DNA of 64,000 nt. It comes from Bradyrhizobium sp. ARR65. GTDB lineage: Bacteria > Pseudomonadota > Alphaproteobacteria > Rhizobiales > Xanthobacteraceae. A program made the translations under genes and the position numbers. This document shows, piece after piece, positions 41,295 through 53,666 of the stretch. Below the pieces are notes generated by a model. It searched no databases. It worked only from the letters and a program-made list of their open reading frames with translations, and was not told the DNA's origin. Position 1 is the stretch's first letter; the number at the start of each line of letters is the position of its first letter. Location: contig NZ_AWZU01000009.1 in assembly GCF_000472385.1 (NCBI RefSeq), positions 124,204 through 188,203 of the forward strand, given 5' to 3'.

Positions 41295-42575
41295 ATGCAT
41301 GGCGTGATGCGCAGGCCGCCAGGTGCGGCCACGGACGAGACGCCTGCGACCTCGCGCGTCATGCTGATGCTGCTCGTCGTGATGACGGGCGTCGCCCCGA
41401 TTTCCCTCTATCTGCTGGTACCGGCGCTGCCGCTGCTCGCCGTCGGCTTCGGGCGCGATATCGCCATCGCGCAGATGACGGTGTCGCTCTACATGGTCGG
41501 CATCGCCTGCTCGCAGATCATCATGGGGCCGCTATCGGACCGGTTTGGCCGCCGGCCGGTCCTCTTGGCCGGGCTCGGCCTGATGGTGGCCGCCAGCGTC
41601 GGCTGCATCTTCGCGCAATCCCTGCCGCAATTGATCGCGGCGCGGTTTCTGCAGGCGCTTGGCGGCGCGTCCGGCATGGTGATCAGCCGCGCCATTATCC
41701 GCGATCTCTATCCGCGCGAGCGCATCGGCGCCATGATCTCGCTCGTGATCGCCGTGATGATGATCGCGCAGATGCTGAGCCCTCTGACCGGCGGCCTGCT
41801 GGAGACCGCATTCGGCTGGCGCGCGATCTTCTACGTCATTACCGCATTCGCTCTCGTGACCGCGGTGGCGATCGCGCTGGCGCTGCCGGAAACGCGGCGC
41901 GAGGGCAGCGGTAAGAGCGGCTTTCGCGGCGATGTCGGCAAGCTCTTTGGGAGCCGCGCCTTCGTCGGCTATATGCTGTGCCAGGTGCTGGCTTCCCAGA
42001 TCATCTTCGCCTTCGCCGGCGGCGGCCCTTATATCGTGGTGACGCAGATGGGGCGCTCCAGCGCCGAATACGGCGCCTGGTTTGCGACGACCGCCTTTGC
42101 CTATCTGATCGGCAACGTCTTCTGCGTGCGCTTTTCCCCGCGCCATTCGCTGGAGCGATTGATCTGGTTCGGGCTCGCGCTGCAAGTCGCGGGCAGCCTG
42201 TTGAATTTCCTCTTAAGCCTCGGCGGAGTGAACCAGGTCCCGTCCTGGCTGTTCGGCACCCAGATGATCGTGATGTTCGCCAACGCTTTCGTTATGTCGA
42301 ACTCGGCGGCCGGCGCGATCAGCGTGCGTCCTGAGGCCGCCGGCACCGCATCGGGCGCGATGGGTTTCCTGCAGATGGGGCTGGGCTCGCTGATCTCACA
42401 GCTAGGGGCCTATCTCGGCGGCCATTTTGCCACCACGCTGCCGCTGACGAGCGCGATCCTCGTACTCTCCGCGGCTTGCGTGTCGACGATGATCTTCATC
42501 GTGCCGCGGCGGAAGGTGATGGTGAGCGAGAGCTTGATCGAGCAGGCGGAGGAGGAAGAGTCGGGGATGCTGTGA
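41295..42575 (+). CDS. Bcr/CflA-type multidrug exporter (MFS)
   Basis: 426 residues, 12 membrane helices. The loop GPLSDRFGRRPVLLAG after helix 2 is the major-facilitator motif A as in Bcr/CflA, and SLYLLVPALPLLA marks helix 1. Proton-driven efflux of drugs or metabolites such as bicyclomycin-like compounds; actual substrate unknown. A second ATG at 41307 is an alternative start. It converges on ligA. Confidence 0.9.
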   Translation: MHGVMRRPPGAATDETPATSRVMLMLLVVMTGVAPISLYLLVPALPLLAVGFGRDIAIAQMTVSLYMVGIACSQIIMGPLSDRFGRRPVLLAGLGLMVAASVGCIFAQSLPQLIAARFLQALGGASGMVISRAIIRDLYPRERIGAMISLVIAVMMIAQMLSPLTGGLLETAFGWRAIFYVITAFALVTAVAIALALPETRREGSGKSGFRGDVGKLFGSRAFVGYMLCQVLASQIIFAFAGGGPYIVVTQMGRSSAEYGAWFATTAFAYLIGNVFCVRFSPRHSLERLIWFGLALQVAGSLLNFLLSLGGVNQVPSWLFGTQMIVMFANAFVMSNSAAGAISVRPEAAGTASGAMGFLQMGLGSLISQLGAYLGGHFATTLPLTSAILVLSAACVSTMIFIVPRRKVMVSESLIEQAEEEESGML

Positions 42576-42644
42576 GGCACCGTCGCTCCGGGGCGATGCC
42601 ATCCGGCCCGCGGGAAGCGCGGACCCGGCAAAGGCAGGGTACCC

Positions 42645-44855
<2,211 letters not shown>

Positions 44856-44867
44856 ATAAGCACCGTC

Positions 44868-45142
44868 ATGGCTTACTATGTATATATTCTCGCCAGCCGG
44901 AAGGACGGGGCAATTTATGTTAGTGTGACGAACGACATCGTTTGTCGGGTGTACGAACATCGAATAAAAGCTGTCCAAAATACAATATCACGCGGCTGGT
45001 TTGGTTCGAGATGTACGAAGATGCATACACGGCCATTTCTCGCGAGAAAGAGCTCAAGAAATGGAAGCGGAGCTGGAAGGTCCAATTGATTGAGACGCAG
45101 AATCCAGACTGGAATGACTTGTACGAGTCAATCTGCGAGTGA
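44868..45142 (+). pseudogene. GIY-YIG nuclease relic (frameshifted)
   Basis: Frame 1 from ATG 44868 gives MAYYVYILASRKDGAIYV, then SVTNDIVCRVYEHRIKAV before drifting off; the frame from about 44949 continues KYNITRLVWFEMYEDAYTAISREKELKKWKR and ends NPDWNDLYESICE at 45142. Together these make a small (~90 residue) GIY-YIG endonuclease of the YhbQ/URI type. A loss of about 13 bases between IKAV and KYNITR (where relatives usually have a few more residues) explains the shift. The YVG triad reads YVS and an expected Arg-Arg reads Cys-Arg, so it is also worn at the active site. The segment is visibly richer in A/T than its neighbours, a sign of foreign origin. Confidence 0.85.
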
Positions 45143-45145
45143 CTC

Positions 45146-45231
45146 CGTCATTCCGGGGCGGTCCGGAAGGACCGAACCCGGAATCTCGAGATTCCGGGTT
45201 CGCTCGCTGTCGCGAGCGCCCCGGAATGACG
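45146..45231. repeat. CGTCATTCCGG palindrome
   Basis: 86 bp: CGTCATTCCGGGGCGGTCC ... GAATCTCGAGATTCCGGG ... GAGCGCCCCGGAATGACG. Lies three bases after the GIY-YIG relic and eight bases before the end of recN. Confidence 0.93.
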
Positions 45232-45239
45232 CGCGTTCC

Positions 45240-46913
45240 TTACGCCGTCGCGGCCCTTAACAACCGCTCCGCCGCCGCCCTCGCTTCCGCGGTGATCTCC
45301 GCACCCGCCAGCATGCGGGCGATTTCCTCGCGGCGGTGGTCGGCGGCAAGCGCGTTGACACGGGTGGCGACGCGCTTGCCCTTGTCGAGCGCGTCCTTGG
45401 AAATCAGGAAATGCTGATCGGCGCGTGCGGCAACCTGCGGCGCGTGCGTGACCGCCATCACCTGCACCTGGCTCGCGAGCCGCGCCAGCCGCGCGCCGAT
45501 GGCGTCCGCCACCGCGCCGCCCACTCCGGTGTCGATTTCGTCGAACACCAGCGTCGGCGCCGAGCCGCGGTCGGACAGCACGACCTTCAGCGCCAGCAGA
45601 AAGCGCGACAGCTCGCCGCCGGAAGCGACCTTCATCAATGGTCCCGGCCTGGTCCCCGGATTGGTCTGCACCCAGAACTCGACGCGGTCAAATCCCTGCG
45701 GCCCCGGGACTTTCTCATCGCTCTCGACCTGGGTCATGAACTTCGCGCGGTCGAGCTTGAGCGGCGCGAGCTCGGCGTTGACGGCCCTATTGAGCTTGTC
45801 CGCCGCCTTACCTCGCGCCGCGGACAGTTTTGCTGCGGCGGCCCTGTAGCGTTCGTCGGCCTCGTGCGCTACGGCCTCCAGCTTCTTGAGCTGCTCGGCA
45901 CCGGCATCGATCAGCGCGACGTCGGCGGCGTATTTGGCGGCAAGCGCGGCAAGCCCATCCACCGGCGTCGAATATTTGCGGGAGGCGGCGCGTAAGCTGA
46001 ACAGGCGCTCTTCGATGCGCTCAAGCTCCAAGGGATCGAAATCGGCCGCGGTGAGCGCTGCGGACAAATGCTGGTCCGCCTCCTCCAGCGCGTTGATCGC
46101 CGCATCGATCGCCTTCACCGCCGGCTCGACCAGGGCCGGCGAATTGGCGGCGCGGCGCTCCAGCCGTCGCACCGCCGCCGAGAGCGAAGCGATCGGCGAA
46201 TGATTGCCGCAGACCGCATCTTGCGCCTCGCGCAAATCGGCCGCGATCTTCTCGCCCTGCATCATCACGGTGCGACGTTCGGCGAGCTGCGTCTCCTCGC
46301 CGTCCTTGGGCGCCAGCGCCTTCAGCTCGTCGGAGGCATGGCGCAGATAGTCCGCCTCGCGCGCGGCGCGCTCCATCCCGGCGCGGTGCTCGTCGAGCGC
46401 GGCATTGGCGGTGCGGCGGGCCTCCCAGAGGCGCTCCAGGGCGGCGACATCCTTTTCCAGCCCGGCAAAGGCATCGAGCAGGCGGCGATGCGTCGCGGCA
46501 TCTACCAGGGCGCGCTCGTCATGCTGGCCGTGGATCTCGACCAGCGCGGCGCCGACCGCCTTCAGCGTCTGGACGCTGATCGCCTGATCGTTGATGAAGG
46601 CCCGGGTGCGCCCGTCGGCCATCTGCACCCGGCGCAGAATCATTTCGCCGGTGTCCTCGAGCCCGTTCTCGGCGAGAATCGCAGTCGCCGGATGGTTCTT
46701 CGGCACATCGAAGACCGCCGTCACCTGTCCCTGCTCGGCGCCGTGGCGCACCAGGCTCGCATCGCCCCGGCCGCCCAGCGCGAGCGCGAAAGCGTCGAGC
46801 AGGATCGATTTACCTGCGCCGGTCTCGCCGGTCAGCACGGCCAGTCCTTTGGAGAATTCGATATCGAGCCGTTCGATCAGGACGATGTCACGGATCGACA
46901 GACGCGCCAGCAT
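45240..46913 (-). CDS. recN: DNA repair protein RecN
   Basis: 557 residues, SMC-like ATPase of double-strand break repair. Walker A LTGETGAGKSILLDAFALALGGR near 32, coiled-coil middle (about 150-360), signature VASGGELSRFLLALKV, Walker B LVFDEIDTGVGG and the switch MAVTHAPQVAARADQHFLI. The ATG (MLARLSIRDI) is preferred over an upstream TTG. It follows bamD with a 75-bp gap. Confidence 0.96.
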   Translation of the reverse strand: MLARLSIRDIVLIERLDIEFSKGLAVLTGETGAGKSILLDAFALALGGRGDASLVRHGAEQGQVTAVFDVPKNHPATAILAENGLEDTGEMILRRVQMADGRTRAFINDQAISVQTLKAVGAALVEIHGQHDERALVDAATHRRLLDAFAGLEKDVAALERLWEARRTANAALDEHRAGMERAAREADYLRHASDELKALAPKDGEETQLAERRTVMMQGEKIAADLREAQDAVCGNHSPIASLSAAVRRLERRAANSPALVEPAVKAIDAAINALEEADQHLSAALTAADFDPLELERIEERLFSLRAASRKYSTPVDGLAALAAKYAADVALIDAGAEQLKKLEAVAHEADERYRAAAAKLSAARGKAADKLNRAVNAELAPLKLDRAKFMTQVESDEKVPGPQGFDRVEFWVQTNPGTRPGPLMKVASGGELSRFLLALKVVLSDRGSAPTLVFDEIDTGVGGAVADAIGARLARLASQVQVMAVTHAPQVAARADQHFLISKDALDKGKRVATRVNALAADHRREEIARMLAGAEITAEARAAAERLLRAATA

Positions 46914-46988
46914 GGAAGGCAAGTCCCCTAGGAGATACGAAGTTCGCTTGAGTTTAGCATGCTACCGGCGAACCCCGCTTCCGGGACG

Positions 46989-47879
46989 CTAGCCCAGGCC
47001 AACTTTCTTGAAGGCCCGGCTAATCCAGGATCCCTGATTCTCGGTCGGCTCCGCACCGCCGGATTTTACAAGATTATAGGCGTCCTGGTACCAGCGGCTG
47101 TCGGGAAAGTTGTGCCCGAGCACGGCCGCCGCCGTCTGCGCCTCGCCGACGATGCCGATGGCCATATAGGCCTCGGTGAGCCGGAACAGCGCTTCCTCGA
47201 CATGGCGCGTGGTCTGGTACTGCGTGACCACGGTCTTGAAGCGGTTGATGGCCGCCGTGTAGTCGCGCTTTTCGATGTAGTAGCGGCCGATATCCATCTC
47301 CTTGCCGGCGAGCTGGTCGCGCGCGGCCTGCAGCTTGGCCTTGGCGCTGACGGCGTATTCGGAGGTGGGATATTTGCGAACCACTTCTTCGAGCGCGGCA
47401 ATCGCCTTTTCGGTGCGGTTCTGGTCGCGGGAAATGTCAGGAATCTGGTCGTAATGCGAGGACGCGATCAGATATTGCGCATAGGCCGCATCCGGGCTGC
47501 CGGGGTGCAGCGTCACGTAGCGCGTCGCGGCCCCGATGCAGCTATCATAGTCGCCTGCCTGGTAGAACGAGTAGGCCGACATCAGAAGCGATTTGCGGGC
47601 CCAATCGGAATAGGGATGCTCGCGGTCGACTTCCTCGAACTTCTTCGAGGCCGCCTTCGGATCCTTCTTCTGGTTCATCAGGTACAAGCCCTCGTTGTAG
47701 AGCTTGTCCGCCGGCTCATCGACGAAGGTCTCGTCCTTGGCCAGGAACTTGTCCCACAACGGGCCGGTGCCGCAGCCGCTCAGGGGAATTGCGAGCGCGA
47801 TCAGGGATGCGGCCAGCCGTAGCTGCCGCGCCTTGGCCACGCCCTTGCGTCGTTCACGCGTTAGAGGGATTGCCGCCAT
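46989..47879 (-). CDS. bamD: Outer membrane protein assembly factor BamD (lipoprotein)
   Basis: 296 residues. Lipoprotein signal with lipobox LSGC (Cys36), then five TPR-like repeats (for example KLYNEGLYLMNQKKDPKAASKKFEEVDREHP, read in parts). Essential periplasmic lipoprotein of the BAM complex that inserts outer-membrane proteins. It follows lpxC with a 265-bp gap in which nothing was recognised; the lpxC-bamD-recN order is common in this group. Confidence 0.95.
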   Translation of the reverse strand: MAAIPLTRERRKGVAKARQLRLAASLIALAIPLSGCGTGPLWDKFLAKDETFVDEPADKLYNEGLYLMNQKKDPKAASKKFEEVDREHPYSDWARKSLLMSAYSFYQAGDYDSCIGAATRYVTLHPGSPDAAYAQYLIASSHYDQIPDISRDQNRTEKAIAALEEVVRKYPTSEYAVSAKAKLQAARDQLAGKEMDIGRYYIEKRDYTAAINRFKTVVTQYQTTRHVEEALFRLTEAYMAIGIVGEAQTAAAVLGHNFPDSRWYQDAYNLVKSGGAEPTENQGSWISRAFKKVGLG

Positions 47880-48144
47880 CGCCTACGAACCTGACCCGTG
47901 TGTGCTGCGGCGCCTGCTGCCCGCGATAAAAGACGATCACGCAATGATTGCGGTGCCGCGCCCGAAGCTGTTGACCAGACCTTCTGCCATGCGACCAAGG
48001 CCCCCTTAGCTGAAAAAGCTCCGTCAACCAACCGCATAGGGACGTATTTCGCCCGGATTAAGGCGGCGCAAAGGCACGCAAGCCGTCATCATCCGCCCAT
48101 AAGAGTCTGGAAAGGACGCCGTAACAACCGCCAGCGGTGGCCGC

Positions 48145-49104
48145 TTAGGACACGTCCGGGCCATAGGCCGGCGCGACCAGCCCTCCGGCCATGCCGCGGC
48201 CGACCTCGGCCTGGGTGCGGGAGCGGCGCGCCGCCTCGCCTTCGACGAGGCGCCAGGCTGTGCGATCGGCAAGGAGCGCCGTCAACACCGCGTGGTTGAG
48301 CTTGTGGCCGCCACGGAACGAACGATAGGCCGCAAGCAGCGGACGCCCTGCCAGCGCAAGATCACCGATCACGTCGAGCACCTTGTGGCGGGCGCATTCG
48401 TCGGCATAACGCAGCCCTTCCGGATTGAGCAGGCGCTCGTCATCGAACACGACGGAGTTCTCGAACGAAGCGCCGAGCGCGAAACCGGCACTCCACAGCC
48501 GCGCCACGTCGTTCATGCAGCCGAAGGTGCGGGCGCGGGAGACCTCGCGGCGGAAACCTTCCGGGCTGACATCGAGGCTGTATTGCTGGCGGCCGATCAC
48601 TGGGTTCGCGAAATCGATTTCGACCTCGGCGCGGAAGCCGCCCACATAGGGACGCAATTCGCCGAACGAATCTCCCATCGCGACTTTCACCGGTTTCAGC
48701 ACCTGAATGAAACGGCGCGGCGCGGATTGGGCGACAATGCCGGCCTGCTCGATCGCATTCACGAAGGGCGCGGCGCTGCCGTCCATGATCGGAACTTCCG
48801 GACCATCGATTTCGATCGTCGCGTTATCGACGCCCATTCCGCGCAGAGCCGCAAGGACATGCTCCGCAGTGGAGACGAGCGGACCTTCGCGATCGCCCAG
48901 GACCGTTGCAAATTCGGTGGAGATCACCGAGTCGGCAGTGGCGCGGATCGCGCGGTCACGGCCGTCCAGGCCGGAGCGAATAAAGATAAAGCCTGCATCG
49001 ATCGATGCAGGGCCGATGGTCAGGCTGACGGCCGAACCGGAATGAACACCAACGCCCGACACAGTGGCTTGCGCACGCAGCGTTGTTTGCCGGCCAAATT
49101 TCAT
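48145..49104 (-). CDS. lpxC: UDP-3-O-acyl-N-acetylglucosamine deacetylase
   Basis: 319 residues. First committed step of lipid A synthesis, zinc-dependent. Zinc ligands His82 (STAEHVLA), His240 and Asp244 (ECARHKVLDVIGD) and the general acid His in GGHKLNH (266-271) are all present. The ATG at 49104 (MKFGRQTTLR) was chosen since the protein matches the family from here; the longer frame upstream adds an unrelated 23 residues. Confidence 0.97.
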   Translation of the reverse strand: MKFGRQTTLRAQATVSGVGVHSGSAVSLTIGPASIDAGFIFIRSGLDGRDRAIRATADSVISTEFATVLGDREGPLVSTAEHVLAALRGMGVDNATIEIDGPEVPIMDGSAAPFVNAIEQAGIVAQSAPRRFIQVLKPVKVAMGDSFGELRPYVGGFRAEVEIDFANPVIGRQQYSLDVSPEGFRREVSRARTFGCMNDVARLWSAGFALGASFENSVVFDDERLLNPEGLRYADECARHKVLDVIGDLALAGRPLLAAYRSFRGGHKLNHAVLTALLADRTAWRLVEGEAARRSRTQAEVGRGMAGGLVAPAYGPDVS

Positions 49105-49455
49105 TGGAAACCCGCCCACCACGACTTTTACCTTACAGCTCGATTCACCGGAGTTCCGGCTGCTTCGAGCCAAGGCATCCCCAAATCACGTGCAGACGAT
49201 AGCACCGCCCCAAAGAGCGCCAACTCACGGTTTTTTACGGATTGTTACCCTATCTCCGCCGTATTCGCGCCAAAGCTTAACCAAATTGGACCTGCGCTGG
49301 ACACGATTTCCGCATCTGCATCAAAACAAGGAATAGATAATTAATCATTTAAAATCAGCCGCTTGCAAAATGATTCGGCACCGCTCCCGTTGCAAAAGAA
49401 GAGGTCCCGGCGCCTTTCACCGGGACCTTTTCCACAAGTTCGGTTGTAACAATTC
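49105..49455. other. Intergenic region between ftsZ and lpxC
   Basis: 351 bp. Holds the ftsZ terminator (49403-49427) and, nearer lpxC, AT-rich stretches (TTTTTTACGGATTGTTACCC at 49230-49249; ATAATTAATCATTTAAAAT at 49337-49355) that are the likeliest place for the lpxC promoter, though no convincing -35/-10 pair was found. No gene. Confidence 0.5.
49403..49427 (-). terminator. Terminator downstream of ftsZ
   Basis: Perfect 8-bp stem GGTCCCGG / CCGGGACC with a 9-base loop. On the minus strand it is followed by TCTTCTTTTG, on the plus strand by TTTTCC. It lies 28 bp past the ftsZ stop. Confidence 0.82.
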
Positions 49456-51249
49456 TCAGGTTGCCTGCCGGCGCAGGAAGGCGGGGATATCAAGATGATC
49501 GTCTCCCTGTGGCGCCGGCGCAACAGGTGCCGGGCGGCCATGCGGGTCCAATCCCTGCGGAGCCGGCCGACGCGCATACTCCGATACCGGCTCATTCGCC
49601 GCGATTTGCTGCTGCACGCTGCGCTGCGGCTTCCGCTCGGGCAGCGGCGGCATCGACGGCATGGCGGGCCCTGCGGTACGGGCCGCGATCGGCGGCTCGC
49701 TGTCCTCGTCACGACGGCCGAGTCCGACATTGGCCAGCCGCTGTAACAAGGAGAGTCGGCTCTTCTGCGGATGCTCTTCCTCGGCCTCCCCACGGGCCTG
49801 CCGAATCTCGGCTTGGGCCGGCATCGGCAGTTCCTCGAATTTCGGCATCCGCGGCGCGCGTGGGGGCGCCTTCTCGGCAGCCTGCGGAATGAAGGTTTCC
49901 GGCGTCATGGGCTCGCTGGGCTCACCGCGCGCCACTTCGGGCTCAGGGAACAGCGAAGGCTTCGGAGCGATCGCCCGGACCGTGACATCGCCGTAGAAGG
50001 CCGGCTGCACCGGAGCGGTCGGGGCCGCCATCGGTGCTTCCGGGGCAACCGCCGCCGCGATCGCAGCCAATGCGGCGCGCTCGACATTGCCGGCGGCACG
50101 CGGCGGATGGGCAACATGGCCCGTTGCAGGCACCTGGGCTTCGAGCTTGGCCGCGCGTTCGGCAAGCCGCTGATTGTCCGCACGCAGACGCGCCGTGAGG
50201 TCGGCGAGCCGGTTTTCCGGCGAAGCATTGGTGGCGGGCGCGGCGGCGGGCGCCGAGGGACCAGCGATGCGGTGAGCGATCTGCGATTGCTCGATGCCAG
50301 TCGCGACCACCGAAACGCGAATCAGGCCGTCGAGCGCCTCGTCGAAGGTGGCGCCGACGATGATGTTCGCGTCCTGATCGACCTCCTCGCGAATCCGCGT
50401 GGCGGCCTCGTCGACCTCGAACAGGGTCAGATCCTTGCCGCCGGTGATCGAGATCAGGAGGCCCTTGGCGCCCTTCATCGAGGAATCGTCGATCAGCGGG
50501 TTGGCGATCGCGGCTTCCGCAGCCGTGAGCGCGCGCTTCTCGCCGGAGGCTTCGCCGGTGCCCATCATCGCCTTGCCCATTTCGCGCATCACGGCGCGGA
50601 CGTCAGCGAAGTCGAGGTTGATCAGGCCTTCCTTCACCATCAAGTCGGTGATGCAGGCCACGCCCGAGTAGAGCACCTGGTCCGCCATGGCAAAGGCGTC
50701 GGCAAAGGTGGTCTTCTCATTGGCGACCCGGAACAGGTTCTGGTTCGGGATGATCAGAAGCGTGTCCACCACCTTGTGCAGCTCGGAGATCCCGGCTTCC
50801 GCGGTGCGCATGCGGCGCGCCCCTTCGAAGTGGAAAGGCTTCGTCACCACGCCCACCGTGAGGATGCCCATTTCGCGCGCGGTCTTGGCAATCACGGGAG
50901 CGGCGCCGGTGCCGGTACCGCCGCCCATGCCGGCGGTGACGAACACCATGTTGGCGCCGGAGAGATGATCGCGGATCTCGTCGATCACCTCTTGCGCGGC
51001 GGCGGCCCCCACGTCCGGCTGCGACCCCGCCCCCAAGCCCTGGGTCACCTGAGTGCCCATCTGGATGATGCGCTGCGCCTTCGACATCGTGAGCGCCTGC
51101 GCGTCGGTGTTGGCGACGACGAAGTCGACGCCCATGAGGCCGGCCGTGATCATGTTGTTGACGGCATTGCCGCCCGCTCCACCGACGCCGAATACGGTAA
51201 TCCGCGGCTTCAACTCGTGGATGTCAGGGGGAGTAATATTGAGTGCCAT
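49456..51249 (-). CDS. ftsZ: Cell division protein FtsZ
   Basis: 597 residues. Tubulin-like GTPase forming the division ring: [15 protein letters not shown] near 19, [10 protein letters not shown] near 44, GTP-binding GGGTGTGA 109-116, and the NQNLFR/FADAF region of the synergy loop. After residue ~320 comes an unusually long, Pro/Ala/Glu-rich linker of about 265 residues, a feature of alphaproteobacterial FtsZ, ending in the conserved peptide DIPAFLRRQ that binds FtsA and others. The ATG (MALNITPP) follows GAGAGGC. It lies 87 bp after ftsA. Confidence 0.97.
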   Translation of the reverse strand: MALNITPPDIHELKPRITVFGVGGAGGNAVNNMITAGLMGVDFVVANTDAQALTMSKAQRIIQMGTQVTQGLGAGSQPDVGAAAAQEVIDEIRDHLSGANMVFVTAGMGGGTGTGAAPVIAKTAREMGILTVGVVTKPFHFEGARRMRTAEAGISELHKVVDTLLIIPNQNLFRVANEKTTFADAFAMADQVLYSGVACITDLMVKEGLINLDFADVRAVMREMGKAMMGTGEASGEKRALTAAEAAIANPLIDDSSMKGAKGLLISITGGKDLTLFEVDEAATRIREEVDQDANIIVGATFDEALDGLIRVSVVATGIEQSQIAHRIAGPSAPAAAPATNASPENRLADLTARLRADNQRLAERAAKLEAQVPATGHVAHPPRAAGNVERAALAAIAAAVAPEAPMAAPTAPVQPAFYGDVTVRAIAPKPSLFPEPEVARGEPSEPMTPETFIPQAAEKAPPRAPRMPKFEELPMPAQAEIRQARGEAEEEHPQKSRLSLLQRLANVGLGRRDEDSEPPIAARTAGPAMPSMPPLPERKPQRSVQQQIAANEPVSEYARRPAPQGLDPHGRPAPVAPAPQGDDHLDIPAFLRRQAT

Positions 51250-51336
51250 GGTTGCCTCTCGATCACGCGCGCGTGGGTTCACCCCGGCCGGCGGCCGCGG
51301 GAGTTGGTGGAATGGATGAGGGACGGAACGAAGCCA

Positions 51337-52659
51337 TCAGAAGCCCTCGCGAAGCCATCGTCCGACCTTTCCGAAGTAACCGTCCGTCCCTGTCCTGAGC
51401 TGCCGCGTATGCCGCGGTTCGACATGTTCAAGGTGAGCGTATTGCGGATAGACCAGGAGCCCGGTGGGCACCGCGAAGGATGCGTTCTTCGCCTCGTTGG
51501 GCAGGCGACCGAAGCCGAGCGGCCGGCCGAGCCGCACCGGGCGGTTGAGGATCTGCGTGGCAAGCTCGACAACGCCGGTGAGCTGCGCCGCTCCGCCGCT
51601 TAAGACAACACGCGCCTTCGGCTCCGCCGCAAAAGGAGAATCCGCAAGCCGGTCCCGGACCATCTCAAAAATCTCCTCGGCACGATGACGGATAATGCTT
51701 CCGATCGTGGCGCGGGACACGATCTGCGGAACGTCCCGCTCTTGGTCGCCGGCCGTCGGCACGGACATCAGCTCCCGCGCGTCGGACCCGCCGGTCAGCA
51801 CGGTGCCATATAACGTCTTGATTCGCTCGGCATCCGCAATGCACGCCGAGAGGCCGCGCGCAAGATCCATCGTGATGTGGCGGCCGCCGACGGCAAAGCC
51901 GGAGGCATGGACGAAGCGGCCGCCGGAATAGATCGCGATCGTCGTCGTGCCGGCGCCCATCTCGACCACGGCGGCGCCGAGATCGGCCTCGTCGTCGGTC
52001 AGGACCGACAGGCCCGCCACATAGGGACTCGCCGCCATTGCCTCGACGTTGAGATGGCAGCGCTCCACCACCAGCATCAGGTTGTGCGCCACGGTCGCGT
52101 CCGCGGTCACAACATTCATCTCGACGCCGAACTGGCGCGCCACCATGCCCTTGGGATCGCGAACGCCCTTGACGCCGTCGAGCGCGTAGCTGGTGGGCAG
52201 CGCGTGCAGGACGGTGCGGCCGACGCCGGTGGCGTGGCGCATGCCGGTCGAGGTGAGCCGCGCCACATCCGCGGCCGTCACGCTGCCGCCGCGGATATCG
52301 GTGGCGGCTTCGATCATGTGGCCCTGCAGGCGGCCGCCTGAGACCGACAGCAGCACGGATTCGACCCGCACCTTGGCCATGCGTTCGGCGAGCGACACCG
52401 CCTGGCGCACCGCCTGCTCGCATTCGTTGAGATCGACCACGGCACCGGCCTTGACGCCGCGCGACTGGATCTGGCTGTAGCCGATCAGCTCGGCCACATG
52501 CGTGCGCCCGCGCAGCGCATCGCTCGGCGGACAGGGCTTCAGCCGCGCGATCATGCAAGCGATCTTGCTGGTGCCGATATCGAGCGAAGCGACCAGCGCC
52601 GTGCGCTTGTGCGGCATCGGACGCGTCTTCGGGGTCTGGGCGCGATCAAGACCGGTCAT
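51337..52659 (-). CDS. ftsA: Cell division protein FtsA
   Basis: 440 residues. Actin-like ATPase that anchors FtsZ to the membrane: phosphate-1 SLDIGTSKIACMIA near 25, 1C domain with LTSTGMRHATG, phosphate-2 VVEMGAGTTTIAIYSGG, adenosine motif VVLSGGAAQLTGV and a C-terminal amphipathic helix (KVGRWLREGF) for membrane binding. The ATG overlaps the ftsQ stop by four bases. Confidence 0.96.
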   Translation of the reverse strand: MTGLDRAQTPKTRPMPHKRTALVASLDIGTSKIACMIARLKPCPPSDALRGRTHVAELIGYSQIQSRGVKAGAVVDLNECEQAVRQAVSLAERMAKVRVESVLLSVSGGRLQGHMIEAATDIRGGSVTAADVARLTSTGMRHATGVGRTVLHALPTSYALDGVKGVRDPKGMVARQFGVEMNVVTADATVAHNLMLVVERCHLNVEAMAASPYVAGLSVLTDDEADLGAAVVEMGAGTTTIAIYSGGRFVHASGFAVGGRHITMDLARGLSACIADAERIKTLYGTVLTGGSDARELMSVPTAGDQERDVPQIVSRATIGSIIRHRAEEIFEMVRDRLADSPFAAEPKARVVLSGGAAQLTGVVELATQILNRPVRLGRPLGFGRLPNEAKNASFAVPTGLLVYPQYAHLEHVEPRHTRQLRTGTDGYFGKVGRWLREGF

Positions 52660-53666
52660 GCGTCACCGGCCTTCTTCTTGGTCTTCTTGTCGTCGTACAG
52701 CTTGTCGCGCGCCTTCGCCGCATCGTCGGACAATTGCACGACGAGCCGGTCCGGCAGGCGCATGTCGACCGCGACGATGTCGCGGGAGAACAGCTTTTCC
52801 TCTTTATCGAGCCGGCTCAATTCCGCCAGCGCATTGCCGACGTCGTGCTCCGGCAGGCGAATGTCGAGCCCGTCCTTGAGCCGCAGATTCCAGCGCCGTT
52901 CCCCGACATAGATCGCGGCCTTTGTCACATCATGCACCTGCGGGTAGCGCGCGAGCAGCGCCAGGAAATCCCGCGCATGGGTTTCGGCTCCCTTGCCGAC
53001 CACCAGCGGCAAGGTCAGGAAGCGGCGCGAGACATAGGGTTCGAGGACGGCGCCGTCCTCGGCGATGACGGCGAGCCGGCCGTCCTCTTGCCAGAGGGCG
53101 AAGGCGGTACGCTCGACGAGATCGATCTGTAGCTGGCCGGGATAAAGCTTCAGCACGGTGGCGTCCGCGATCCACGGATTGGCTTTCAGCCGGTCGCGCA
53201 CCGCCGCGGCGTCCAGGAACAGCAGCGAGGAACGGCCGTTGACGCCGCCGATCCCGAGCACCTCGTCCTGGGTCAACTGCCTGCGGCCGTTGATGACGAC
53301 CGAGGTGATTCGGAAGCCGGCCGAATTGGCAAGCGCGTTGCGGGCATCGGACAGCGCCGCATTGAACTCCTCGGCATGGCCGCCCTTGACGATGCCGAGC
53401 CAGACACTGCCGAGCAGGAGCAGGACGGTAGCGGCAAGCCCGGCGCGGCGCGGCACATGGCGCTCGATCCAGGCGACGATGCGCGGCGGCGGCTCACGTT
53501 CGATCACAGGTTTGACGAGCGGGTTGACCAGCGATTTGACGGGTCCGACGCGACGAACGAAGAGGCGCTCGCGCAGCAAGATCAGCGCGCCGATTGCGGC
53601 CGCTTTCAGATCAGCTTGGGGCCCCAGCGATCTCACAGATCGGGCGAGGCGTCCGGCACCATCCAT
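52656..53666 (-). CDS. ftsQ: Cell division protein FtsQ
   Basis: 336 residues. Cytoplasmic N terminus (~70 residues, with HVPRR before the helix), one membrane helix (about 75-93), a POTRA domain starting GFRITSVVINGRRQLTQDEVLG near 117, and the FtsQ domain (LWQEDGRLAVIAEDGAVL). Connects early and late division proteins in the periplasm. The tail is Lys-rich (KTKKKAGDA). Overlaps ftsA by four bases. Confidence 0.94.
   Translation of the reverse strand: MDGAGRLARSVRSLGPQADLKAAAIGALILLRERLFVRRVGPVKSLVNPLVKPVIEREPPPRIVAWIERHVPRRAGLAATVLLLLGSVWLGIVKGGHAEEFNAALSDARNALANSAGFRITSVVINGRRQLTQDEVLGIGGVNGRSSLLFLDAAAVRDRLKANPWIADATVLKLYPGQLQIDLVERTAFALWQEDGRLAVIAEDGAVLEPYVSRRFLTLPLVVGKGAETHARDFLALLARYPQVHDVTKAAIYVGERRWNLRLKDGLDIRLPEHDVGNALAELSRLDKEEKLFSRDIVAVDMRLPDRLVVQLSDDAAKARDKLYDDKKTKKKAGDA

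Noticed and set aside
49105-49455. A clear sigma-70 or CtrA (TTAA-N7-TTAA) site before lpxC or ftsQ.
   Set aside because: AT-rich pieces exist, but spacings do not match; TTAA-N4-TTAA at 49340-49351 is too short for CtrA.
49771-51603. 610-residue plus-strand frame opposite ftsZ, and similar long frames opposite murC (56090-57601) and ligA (43374-44870).
   Set aside because: All are complements of essential, well-conserved genes and show no domain.
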